From assembly GCA_002329245.1 (NCBI GenBank), contig DCTG01000037.1:9486-15210 (forward strand): a stretch of DNA of 5,725 bases. Direction: 5' to 3'. Source of the DNA: Clostridiales bacterium UBA1446 (GTDB lineage: Bacteria; Bacillota; Clostridia; Oscillospirales; Oscillospiraceae). Of the stretch, positions 1-5,725 are shown piece by piece (within the stretch, counting starts at the first letter, position 1; each line of letters begins with the position of its first letter). The notes under the pieces are model-generated. The model was not told where the DNA came from. It worked only from the letters and a program-made list of their open reading frames with translations, and did not search any database. Position numbers and translations under genes: made by a program.

Positions 1-629
1 CCGGGCTTGTCGGAGAGTACCGCTTCGCCGGCGATAAAGGGCTTCGTCAGATCGATATACCGGATACGGGGCTTTGTTCCGAATTCGGGATTCAGATCTT
101 CCACATGGCCCTTTTTGGCGGCGAGGTACTTCGAGATATCGCTGTTCGGGTCGTTTACGTCGCCGAAGTGCAGGGCCTGCGTCGGGCAGGATTCCACGCA
201 GCGAACGGTCTTTTCGCCGGCGTCAAGCATGTGCGCGCAGAGCGTGCACTTCTGCGGAACGCCGAGCGCCTCGTTCCAGTAGATGGCGCCGTAGGGGCAC
301 TTTTCCACCATGTCCTTCCGGCCTTTCGACTTGACCGGGTCGAGAATCACGATGCCGTCCGGCCGGGTATAGACGGCGCCTTCCGGCGCGCCTTCGGCGC
401 AGACCGGGTTTTCGCAGTGCTGGCACAGGATGGGGATGTAGTCCATCTTCACCTTGCTGCCGGTCCCCTGCTCCACTTCCCGGAGGTTCATCCACTTATG
501 GCCGTGGTTCGGCTGGGCGACGGAATAGGGCGGATAGTCGTTTCCCGTGTACTCGTCTTTGCACGCGAGAAAGCAGGATCCGCAGCCGTCGCAGCGGGTA
601 ATATCAATTGCAATCGCGTATTGTTTCAT
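1..629 (-). CDS. athS: Transhydroxylase-type small subunit, three-cluster ferredoxin protein (3' end cut off)
   Basis: This is the electron-transfer subunit that pairs with the molybdopterin subunit encoded just upstream. The reading frame begins at the ATG at 629 and stays open through 209 codons to the window edge. It starts MKQYAIAIDITRC. Twelve cysteines fall into three [4Fe-4S] sets: C13-x2-C16-x2-C19-x3-C23; C69-x2-C72-x4-C77 with C111-Pro; and C128-x2-C131 with C144-x3-C148-Pro. Three clusters rather than the four of DmsB-type subunits is the arrangement of the Pelobacter transhydroxylase beta subunit (about 274 residues), and the local wording (CQHCENPVC, KCPYGAIYWNE, QKCTLCAH) is close to that protein as I remember it. 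No signal peptide or membrane segment is visible, so it is probably cytoplasmic. The missing C-terminus would hold the small beta-barrel (transthyretin-like) domain; the cut falls near its beginning. A related resorcinol-hydroxylase small subunit is the main alternative. Confidence 0.87.
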   Translation of the reverse strand, partial: MKQYAIAIDITRCDGCGSCFLACKDEYTGNDYPPYSVAQPNHGHKWMNLREVEQGTGSKVKMDYIPILCQHCENPVCAEGAPEGAVYTRPDGIVILDPVKSKGRKDMVEKCPYGAIYWNEALGVPQKCTLCAHMLDAGEKTVRCVESCPTQALHFGDVNDPNSDISKYLAAKKGHVEDLNPEFGTKPRIRYIDLTKPFIAGEAVLSDKP

Positions 630-633
630 TATT

Positions 634-3156
634 TTACGCCTCCCATTTGCGGATTTCGCAGACGCAGGAATTGGGGGTCATGCCGGGCGCGTTTTTGGAA
701 AGCATGGTCGAGGCGGTGAGAAGATTCACGCAGCCCGCCTTGTCCGTAGAGCCGGCAACGCCCGGTTCGATGGGGTCGTATTTCGCGGAGCAGCCGTAGC
801 TGTGCAGGACGCCGGCGGGAACGCGCTCGGTCACCGAGGCGATGCACAGGACGCTGCCGCGGTCGTTGTACAGCTCGATAATATCGCCGTCCTTGATGCC
901 GCGCGCCGCGGCGTCCTTCGGATTGACGCGGCAGGGCCACCAGGCGTAGCCGTCCTTTTCCACCCGGTGCATGGGAATCTCGTCGAGCCAGGACTCATGT
1001 TTGTCGTAATGGGTGTGGAAGGAGAAACGCGGGTGCGGCATGATGATCTGCAGCGGGTACTTCTTCCACGGCTCGCTTCCGTAGCCTTCCCAAGAGGGAA
1101 TGAAGTGCGGCACCACGGGGCGCTCCTTGTCGTCCGGAAGGTTGTCCTCCAAGGATTTGGAGGCAAATTCGATCAGGCCGGTGTAGGTGCCCAATTCCTT
1201 CGGCTTCCCGGCAAGCCGTTTCCGGTTGCCCGTGTCGGGCGTGTCGCAGTCCCGGCCCTCGGCAAACCAGCGCAGGGAGGGCGTGGGCTTTCTGTCTTCG
1301 GGGCAGGGAATGAGATAATAGCCCTTGCGGTTGAACTCTTCCCAGGTGATGTCGCCGTCCTTGGCAATGTCGGAGCTTTCAAAGAAGAGGCGCGCCCAGT
1401 CGTCCTCGGTTCTGCCCTCCGTAAACTCCTCCTCGCGGCCGAGCTTCGCGGCAATCAGCCGGAGAATTTCATAGTCGGACTTGGATTCGCCCAGCGGCTC
1501 GATCGCCTTCTGCTGCCGCACGACGACTCTCCAGTTGTTTCCGATGTGGGCGTTGGTCGTGTAGCCGCCGCAGGTGGCCCACTCGCCGATGTCGTTGCGC
1601 TCGAAGTTCGTGCAGGCCGGAAGGATTACGTCCGCCATCATGGTTTCGCTGCTGAACCAGCAGTCCTGATTCACAATAAACTCCAATTCCGGACTCTGGT
1701 ACATCTTGACCCACTTGTTGGTGTCCGACATGGTGCCCATGAAGCTGCCGCCGTAACGGTAGAACATGTGGACCTTCCCCTCCTGGGGATAGACGTTCTC
1801 CGTAAACTGCTGCTCGAGCGAGTTGCCGCAGAAGCCTTCTCCGCGGAACCAGTCCTTGCCGTTCAGAATCGCGTCCGGCAGGGTCAGGCGGAACAGGCGC
1901 TGCTTCGTGGGGTTGCTGAAGCAGATCTTGTTCTTCGCCACGCTGGAGCGGCCCATCTGCCCCTCCGGCTCGGCGTAGCCCGGAAACCACTTGTAGCTGG
2001 CGGGCGCGCCCATCGTGGTGCCCCAGATGGAGATACCGGGCTTTCCAAGTCCCTGCATGGCCTGCAGCAGAACCATCATCCGGGCCCATTCGGTGCCGAA
2101 GGCGGTGCGGCAGGCGCTGCCCTGGCCGCCGCGGCAGCCAGAGGAAAGGCAGGTGCGGTGCTTCGCCCACGCGCGGGCAAGGCCGCGGATCTTCCGGGCG
2201 GGAATGCCGGACTCCGCCTCGGCCCACTCGGGAGTCTTGGGAAGCTTGTCGTCTCCGTTTCCGAGAATGTATTCCTTAAAGCGGTCAAATCCGTAGGTGC
2301 GGTTATTCACGTACTCATGGTCGAAGGTGTCTTCGGTAATCCAGACGTAAGCGATCGCCATGGCGAGCGCGGTGTCCGAACCGGGACGCGGAGCCAGCCA
2401 GGTTCCGTCCATCACCGCGTTGGTATAGTTGTAAAGCGGGTCGATGAAAACGCACTTGACGCCCTTTTCCTTCAGCCAGACGCGCCAGATATGGGACTCC
2501 TGTCCGGAATAGGTGCCGCGGGTGCTGTCCGGGTCGTTGGACCAGAAGACGATCATCTCCGAGTTTTGCAGCGTGTCCTCGAGAAGATCGAACTGCTCCG
2601 GCATACCGAGCCGCCACTGGAACCCGTAGGTGTGGGTGGCGCCCCAGTGCCAGCCTTCCCAGGAATCCGGGTTGTCGTAGACCGGCGTATAATGCAGCAT
2701 GTGCATAAACCGGTGGAAGGGACCCATCTTGTAGCCCACGACGCCCCAGTTGTGGTGAGAAGAGGTCATTCCCGTCAGGGCCGCTTCTCCGTAGGTTTCC
2801 TGAATCCTTTTGATTTCGCTCGCCACGATTTCAATTGCTTCGTCCCAGGAAATCCGTTCATAGCCGGACTTTCCGCGGTTTTGGGGATTTCTCTCGCCCT
2901 TGGGGTCGAAATCCACGCGCTTCATGGGATAGAGGATACGGTCTTCCGAATAGACCCGGTTCTTTTCCCCGTGTACGGGAGGAGAAAGACGGAACGCTTT
3001 GGGCGGTTCGTACGTTTTTCCGCCCGCTTCGATCACCCAGGGCTTCGGAAAATCCGATTCCGGAATCTGCAGAGGACGGACCCGGGTAATCCTTCCGTTC
3101 TCGACGTAGACGGAAACCGGTCCTCCGCCAGTCATATTGGCAAATACCTGCTCCAC
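634..3156 (-). CDS. athL: Pyrogallol-phloroglucinol transhydroxylase-like molybdopterin large subunit (DMSO reductase family)
   Basis: A bis-molybdopterin-guanine-dinucleotide enzyme subunit of 840 residues; the Pelobacter acidigallici enzyme has about 875. That enzyme moves a hydroxyl group between polyhydroxybenzenes (pyrogallol to phloroglucinol, with 1,2,3,5-tetrahydroxybenzene as co-substrate) without net redox change. The match to the remembered Pelobacter sequence runs the whole length: GGPVSVYV at the N-terminus, YERISWDEA (99-107), NPDSWEGWHWG (162-172), DPLYN (239-243), ILPACTNFER (511-520), a C-terminal molybdopterin-binding domain with NDRGSV, and EIRKWEA at the end. No CxxC Fe-S motif or Tat signal precedes the fold, as in the transhydroxylase. 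Conserved active-site equivalents are H134, Y142, D164, S165 (Mo ligand), Y394, F442, C529 and Y532; K143 and Q345 replace Arg and Trp. I chose the GTG start because AAAAGGAG sits 9 bases upstream and it matches the family N-terminus. ATG starts at 3240 or 3354 would add 28 or 66 unrelated residues. Resorcinol hydroxylase is the chief alternative function. Confidence 0.88.
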   Translation of the reverse strand: MEQVFANMTGGGPVSVYVENGRITRVRPLQIPESDFPKPWVIEAGGKTYEPPKAFRLSPPVHGEKNRVYSEDRILYPMKRVDFDPKGERNPQNRGKSGYERISWDEAIEIVASEIKRIQETYGEAALTGMTSSHHNWGVVGYKMGPFHRFMHMLHYTPVYDNPDSWEGWHWGATHTYGFQWRLGMPEQFDLLEDTLQNSEMIVFWSNDPDSTRGTYSGQESHIWRVWLKEKGVKCVFIDPLYNYTNAVMDGTWLAPRPGSDTALAMAIAYVWITEDTFDHEYVNNRTYGFDRFKEYILGNGDDKLPKTPEWAEAESGIPARKIRGLARAWAKHRTCLSSGCRGGQGSACRTAFGTEWARMMVLLQAMQGLGKPGISIWGTTMGAPASYKWFPGYAEPEGQMGRSSVAKNKICFSNPTKQRLFRLTLPDAILNGKDWFRGEGFCGNSLEQQFTENVYPQEGKVHMFYRYGGSFMGTMSDTNKWVKMYQSPELEFIVNQDCWFSSETMMADVILPACTNFERNDIGEWATCGGYTTNAHIGNNWRVVVRQQKAIEPLGESKSDYEILRLIAAKLGREEEFTEGRTEDDWARLFFESSDIAKDGDITWEEFNRKGYYLIPCPEDRKPTPSLRWFAEGRDCDTPDTGNRKRLAGKPKELGTYTGLIEFASKSLEDNLPDDKERPVVPHFIPSWEGYGSEPWKKYPLQIIMPHPRFSFHTHYDKHESWLDEIPMHRVEKDGYAWWPCRVNPKDAAARGIKDGDIIELYNDRGSVLCIASVTERVPAGVLHSYGCSAKYDPIEPGVAGSTDKAGCVNLLTASTMLSKNAPGMTPNSCVCEIRKWEA
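639..644 (-). promoter_or_regulatory. Ribosome binding site of the small-subunit gene
   Basis: GGGAGG on the minus strand lies 9 bases before the ATG at 629. It is embedded in the last sense codons of the large-subunit gene (the Trp-Glu-Ala end before TAA), and only four bases separate that TAA from the ATG. This fixes the start of the small subunit and suggests translational coupling, which would fit equimolar production of the two subunits. Confidence 0.8.
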
Positions 3157-3165
3157 GCTATCATG

Positions 3166-3173
3166 CTCCTTTT
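3166..3173 (-). promoter_or_regulatory. Ribosome binding site deciding the GTG start of the large subunit
   Basis: AAAAGGAG on the minus strand ends 9 bases before the GTG at 3156. It is the strongest Shine-Dalgarno match in the leader. A weaker GGAG lies 6 bases before the in-frame ATG at 3240, but the codons between 3240 and 3156 are AT-rich and unlike the rest of the gene (ATA, GTA, AGA, TCA), which speaks for an untranslated leader. Confidence 0.65.
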
Positions 3174-3297
3174 CTTCTGATACATTTCTAATTATTTCGC
3201 GATCCTGCTGCGATCTTACGATTGAATCCGGCCGTTTCATGCGCCGCTCCAAAGCGCGCCCGGCCGGTACAGGCGAACCCATGTCCGCCCCGTATTG

Positions 3298-3326
3298 AGC
3301 ATACCACGTTTCGGGCGCTTTGTGAA
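3298..3326 (-). promoter_or_regulatory. Predicted sigma-70-type promoter of the athL-athS-like operon
   Basis: On the minus strand TTCACA (3326-3321, five of six to TTGACA) is followed after exactly 17 bases by TATGCT (3303-3298, four of six to TATAAT). The -10 is preceded by TGG, giving an extended -10 TGn. Transcription would start near 3291 and give a leader of about 135 bases before the GTG at 3156. The -35 box overlaps the T-rich tail of the inverted repeat immediately upstream, so the end of lysR and the start of the enzyme operon are tightly packed. Confidence 0.55.
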
Positions 3327-3337
3327 ACAAAGAAATA

Positions 3338-3373
3338 TGGCGCACTGACAACACGGGCGTTGTCAGTGCGCCA
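3338..3373 (-). terminator. Perfect 15-bp inverted repeat after lysR: likely terminator and/or LysR operator
   Basis: TGGCGCACTGACAAC, a 6-base loop, then GTTGTCAGTGCGCCA: both arms pair without a mismatch. On the minus strand the stem is followed by TATTTCTTTGTTT, T-rich but not a clean T run. It begins 35 bases after the lysR stop codon, a normal place for an intrinsic terminator of lysR (or of peptidase plus lysR). Its centre is also about 65 bases upstream of the predicted transcription start of the enzyme operon, the classic recognition-site position for LysR-type regulators, and each arm contains a T-N11-A. The repeat is certain from the sequence; its role is inferred. Confidence 0.65.
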
Positions 3374-3408
3374 ATCTATTCCTTCATCATGTCGAACTTG
3401 TTACGCTC

Positions 3409-4314
3409 TTACGGAACGATTTCCCGCTCCCGGTACGCCTCCTGCAGGTATTTTGCGTATTTCGGCACCAAAGGGTTTTCTTCGTCCTCATTCCACAGGC
3501 AGACGAGCGATTCCTCCGCTTCCGTCCTATACTGCCGGATTGCCGCGGATTTCCGCGCCCAGCTGAACTTCGTACCGACGATAATGCCCTGCCCCAACTC
3601 CGCGGCAATATTCGCGGAATCGCGGTTCGGCACGACGATGATCTCCGAAGGGTCCAGTCCGCAAAGCGACGCCGTTTTCCGCGCGCGGTGCAGGGTTTCG
3701 GGCAGCGTCTCGCCGCCGAACGCGTCCTCGACAAACGGCTCGCGGATAAAATCGCGGTAGGTCGCCGTTTCCGTGGCTTTCGGATTTTTGGCGGAAACCA
3801 GAAGAAGAAGCGGCATGCGTATGATCTCAAGCTTCAGCAGACCGTCCAATTTCGGAATAAACCGCTCGTAAATAATGATCATATCGACCTGGCGCTGCCG
3901 CAGGCGTTCGGAGAGCGTGGCGGCGTCGAACAGCTCCCCTAAGAGGGTCAGGCCCGGCACCTCCCGGCGCAGCTTTTCCTGCGCGTCGTTCAGGACGGGA
4001 CCCCAGTCAAGCATATTCTGGTATCCCACGCGCAGGATTTTGGACTGTTCCGCAAACTCCTTCCGGCATTCTTCCACGATGGCCTCGTACTGTTTTTCCG
4101 CGGGCAGCAAAAACTCATAGCAGCGTTCGCCCGCCTTCGTGAGCTTTACATAATTGCGGTTCCGGACAAAAAGCGGAAACCCAAGTTCGCGCTCCAGGCG
4201 GGAAATGCGCTGGCTGACCGCCTGCTGGGACAGGAAAAGCTCCTGCGCCGTTCCGGTAAAGCTGAGCGTACGGGCAAGGATCAGAAAACATTTCAGATCA
4301 AACGCGTTCATCAT
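3409..4314 (-). CDS. LysR-type transcriptional regulator
   Basis: A 301-residue protein of normal LysR-family length. Residues 3-60 form the winged helix-turn-helix: NAFDLKCFLILARTLSFTG, then SQQAVSQRISRLERELGFPLF, the usual SQxAvSxxIxxLExxLGxxLFxR pattern. A linker helix follows, and from about residue 92 (ILRVGYQNM) to the end is the periplasmic-binding-protein-like effector domain that would sense a small molecule. No membrane or export signal is seen, so it acts on DNA in the cytoplasm. The ATG at 4314 is preceded at 8 bases by AGGGGG; the next codon is also ATG (4311), and a GTG at 4323 is possible but lies inside the Shine-Dalgarno region. It lies directly upstream of the enzyme genes in the same orientation, with an inverted repeat between them, so it is the obvious candidate regulator of that operon. 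The inducer cannot be read from the sequence; an aromatic substrate or product is a guess from context. Confidence 0.93.
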   Translation of the reverse strand: MMNAFDLKCFLILARTLSFTGTAQELFLSQQAVSQRISRLERELGFPLFVRNRNYVKLTKAGERCYEFLLPAEKQYEAIVEECRKEFAEQSKILRVGYQNMLDWGPVLNDAQEKLRREVPGLTLLGELFDAATLSERLRQRQVDMIIIYERFIPKLDGLLKLEIIRMPLLLLVSAKNPKATETATYRDFIREPFVEDAFGGETLPETLHRARKTASLCGLDPSEIIVVPNRDSANIAAELGQGIIVGTKFSWARKSAAIRQYRTEAEESLVCLWNEDEENPLVPKYAKYLQEAYREREIVP

Positions 4315-4322
4315 GGCTTCCA

Positions 4323-4328
4323 CCCCCT
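4323..4328 (-). promoter_or_regulatory. Ribosome binding site of lysR
   Basis: AGGGGG on the minus strand lies 8 bases before the ATG at 4314 and 11 before the ATG at 4311, favouring the first of the two tandem ATG codons. The 70-base gap between the peptidase stop and this start shows no convincing terminator or promoter, so lysR may be read through from the peptidase gene. Confidence 0.5.
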
Positions 4329-4384
4329 ATATCCGGAATAGGAATCGAAATTTACCGGCAGATGTCTCGGATCTCCTTCTAACT

Positions 4385-5725
4385 TCAGGCGCAGATCTCC
4401 CAGATAGCGCGGGCAAAGATTTTGGACGCCGTGAGAAGGTCCCTGATGCTGGCCCGCTCTCCCGCCGCGTGCAGATTGCCCTCAAAACCGGGCATCCGGC
4501 AGCCGAACGCCACGCCGCCAGGAATCCCGTGTACGTAGGTGTTGCCGCCGAGCGTCTGGCAGCAGCCTTTTTCTCCGGTGCAGCGCTCATAGCAGGAAAG
4601 CAGGGTTTTGACAAAGGGGTCCTCCGCGGGAACATGGTGCGCCTTCTGCATCTCCCCCCGCACGGAAAATCCCGCGTCCTTCAGCCGGGCGCGCAGAAGA
4701 TTCCCGCAGTTTTCCTCCGTCGCGCAGAGGGGAACGCGCAGGTCCGCGGAAAACGACAGGCCGTCTTCCTCCAGGCGGAGCATGGTAAGCGCCTGCGTCA
4801 GCGCGCCGGAGGTTTCGTCCGACTGAGCGATGCCGCAGGCCGCCCCCGCATGATCCCCGTGCGGAAACAGAGTATTGAGGGCATGCAGGGCTTCCTGCGC
4901 CTCTCCCTTCGCCGGGAGAAGCAGGCAAAGCGCCGAAAGCAGCGCGGTTACGGCGTTGTTCCCCAGCTCGGGGGTGGAGGCATGGGCGTTTTTCCCCCGC
5001 GCAATGATCCGGACGGCGCCGTCCTCCTCCGAAACGGAAAAGGGGACCCCACTTTCTTCCTGCGCCCGGGCGCAGGCTTCCCGCACCGTTTTTGCGTCGT
5101 ATCCTCTGACCACGGCTTCCGCTTCGGGAGGCACGACATTCTCCCCGATCCCGCCGGAGAGGGAAAGAATCCCCGGCTCGGGCAGCGGCTCTTTCCAGCA
5201 CATCCTGCCGGAGACCAAAAATCTCCCTTTTTCCGTATTGACCACCGGAAAAAGCGCGTCGGGGGAAAAGGTATGGGGCGCGTAGGGTTCCCGTGCATAA
5301 TAATAGCGAAGGTCCGAGAAGCCCGATTCCTCGTCCGTGCCCATGAGAAGCCTTGCGTTATACCGCAGCGGGGCGCCGGTCTCGCGCAGCGCGCGCAGGG
5401 CGAGGATGACCGCGGCCGCGGAACCCTTATCGTCCAAGGCGCCCCGGCCGATCAGCATCCCGTCCCGGACGACGGCGGAAAACGGATCCGTTTCCCAGCC
5501 GGCCCCTGCGTCCACGACGTCCAAATGCACGAGGATATCGAGCATCCGTTCCTTTTCGTTTACATCCGCCGTCCCCACATAGTTGTCATAATTTTTCACG
5601 AAAAACCCGGCCTCTCTGCAGATGCGCAGCCCTTCGGCCAAGGCTTCGGCCGGCCCCGGGCCGTACGGCATGCCCGGCTGCGGCGCCGACCGGACGCTGC
5701 GGATTTTGATCAGGCGCGCCGCCAT
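4385..5725 (-). CDS. M20 family metallopeptidase, PepV/Sapep-type dipeptidase (5' end cut off)
   Basis: A dinuclear-metal (Zn or Mn) cytosolic hydrolase that typically cleaves dipeptides. The 446 visible residues carry the M20 set in order: H67-x-D69 in LVHLDVV (metal ligand and its partner Asp), D98 in GRGALDDKG (bridging ligand), E132-E133 in GTDEESG (catalytic base and metal ligand), D156 in SPDALFPVVNTEKG, the lid-domain HASTPELGNN segment, and H419 in NLHAAGE near the C-terminus. GMPYGPGPAEAL near the beginning and GGNTYVHGIPGGVAFG near the end are typical of the PepV/Sapep branch. PepV is about 470 residues with its first metal His near 87, so about 20 residues are missing. The ATG at the window edge (MAARLIKIRS) aligns inside that N-terminal helix and is probably not the true start. 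The stop is TGA at 4385. It is upstream of lysR on the same strand and may share its transcript. Hydrolysis of another amide conjugate cannot be excluded; PepV-type specificity is inferred from the family. Confidence 0.9.
   Translation of the reverse strand: MAARLIKIRSVRSAPQPGMPYGPGPAEALAEGLRICREAGFFVKNYDNYVGTADVNEKERMLDILVHLDVVDAGAGWETDPFSAVVRDGMLIGRGALDDKGSAAAVILALRALRETGAPLRYNARLLMGTDEESGFSDLRYYYAREPYAPHTFSPDALFPVVNTEKGRFLVSGRMCWKEPLPEPGILSLSGGIGENVVPPEAEAVVRGYDAKTVREACARAQEESGVPFSVSEEDGAVRIIARGKNAHASTPELGNNAVTALLSALCLLLPAKGEAQEALHALNTLFPHGDHAGAACGIAQSDETSGALTQALTMLRLEEDGLSFSADLRVPLCATEENCGNLLRARLKDAGFSVRGEMQKAHHVPAEDPFVKTLLSCYERCTGEKGCCQTLGGNTYVHGIPGGVAFGCRMPGFEGNLHAAGERASIRDLLTASKIFARAIWEICA

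Noticed and set aside
105..719. Plus-strand open frames opposite the small subunit and the end of the large subunit.
   Set aside because: The minus-strand frame here encodes twelve correctly spaced cysteines with close family resemblance, so the plus-strand frames are shadows.
3132..3164. A 10-codon ORF starting at the ATG at 3164 whose TGA overlaps an in-frame ATG (3135) of the large-subunit gene.
   Set aside because: Its ATG is only one base after the GGAG, too close for efficient initiation. The overlap is probably chance, although it could be a minor leader peptide.
547..3180. A very long plus-strand open frame (877 codons) antisense to the large subunit gene.
   Set aside because: It lies almost entirely opposite a well-supported enzyme gene; its translation is low-complexity Val/Ala/Gly/Arg/Leu-rich and resembles no family I know. 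Long antisense open frames are expected where the true gene has GC-rich third positions.
3157..3354. A 66-residue N-terminal extension of the large subunit, reading back to an ATG at 3354.
   Set aside because: It runs back through the predicted promoter into the inverted repeat, has no family counterpart and no signal-peptide features, and a better Shine-Dalgarno site precedes the GTG at 3156.
4327..5298. Other minus- and plus-strand open frames inside the peptidase gene.
   Set aside because: They are out of frame with an M20 gene whose metal ligands are all present in order; their Arg/Pro/Ser-rich translations are typical of wrong-frame reading.
1..5725. tRNA or rRNA genes, CRISPR arrays, insertion sequences or attachment sites.
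   Set aside because: I looked on both strands and saw no cloverleaf, no regularly spaced repeats, no transposase motifs and no terminal inverted repeats. The only strong repeat is the dyad at 3338-3373.

Overview
The window reads as a piece of a GC-rich bacterial chromosome (I judge high fifties percent by eye, not counted), with all four genes on the minus strand. From high to low coordinate, which is the direction of transcription, they are: an M20 metallopeptidase of the PepV/Sapep dipeptidase type (its N-terminal codons lie past the window end), a LysR-type regulator, the large molybdopterin subunit of a transhydroxylase-type enzyme, and its small iron-sulfur subunit (the 3' end lies before base 1). 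A PepV-type peptidase, strong Shine-Dalgarno sites and an oxygen-sensitive molybdenum/iron-sulfur enzyme suggest an anaerobe, most likely a GC-rich Clostridia-type Bacillota or a Synergistota. The sequence alone does not settle the phylum.

Bases 1-3156 hold the core of the window, a two-gene unit resembling athL-athS, the pyrogallol-phloroglucinol transhydroxylase of Pelobacter acidigallici. The large subunit lacks an N-terminal Fe-S motif, keeps the Asp-Ser pair whose serine ligates molybdenum in the Pelobacter enzyme, and ends four bases before the small subunit starts. The small subunit has twelve cysteines arranged for three [4Fe-4S] clusters. The large subunit appears to differ from the Pelobacter enzyme at two active-site positions (Arg to Lys, Trp to Gln) and to have a shorter loop near the substrate pocket. 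It may therefore act on a different polyhydroxylated aromatic or heteroaromatic compound, or be a related hydroxylase.

Bases 3157-3408 are the control region. A perfect 15-bp inverted repeat with a 6-base loop (3338-3373) lies just after the lysR stop, followed on the minus strand by a T-rich stretch. Overlapping that stretch is a good sigma-70-type promoter (TTCACA, 17-bp spacer, TATGCT with an extended -10 TG) pointing into the enzyme genes. The repeat is therefore centred near -65 from the predicted transcription start, where LysR-type regulators usually bind, so it may be the lysR terminator, the regulator's operator, or both. A leader of about 135 bases separates the predicted start from the GTG start codon of the large subunit.

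Bases 3409-4314 encode the LysR-type regulator, probably the local regulator of the enzyme genes. Bases 4385-5725 encode the M20 peptidase, 70 bases upstream of lysR in the same orientation; a functional link to the enzyme is possible but unproven. The most plausible picture is a substrate-induced operon for anaerobic conversion of a trihydroxybenzene-like compound, with its regulator next to it.
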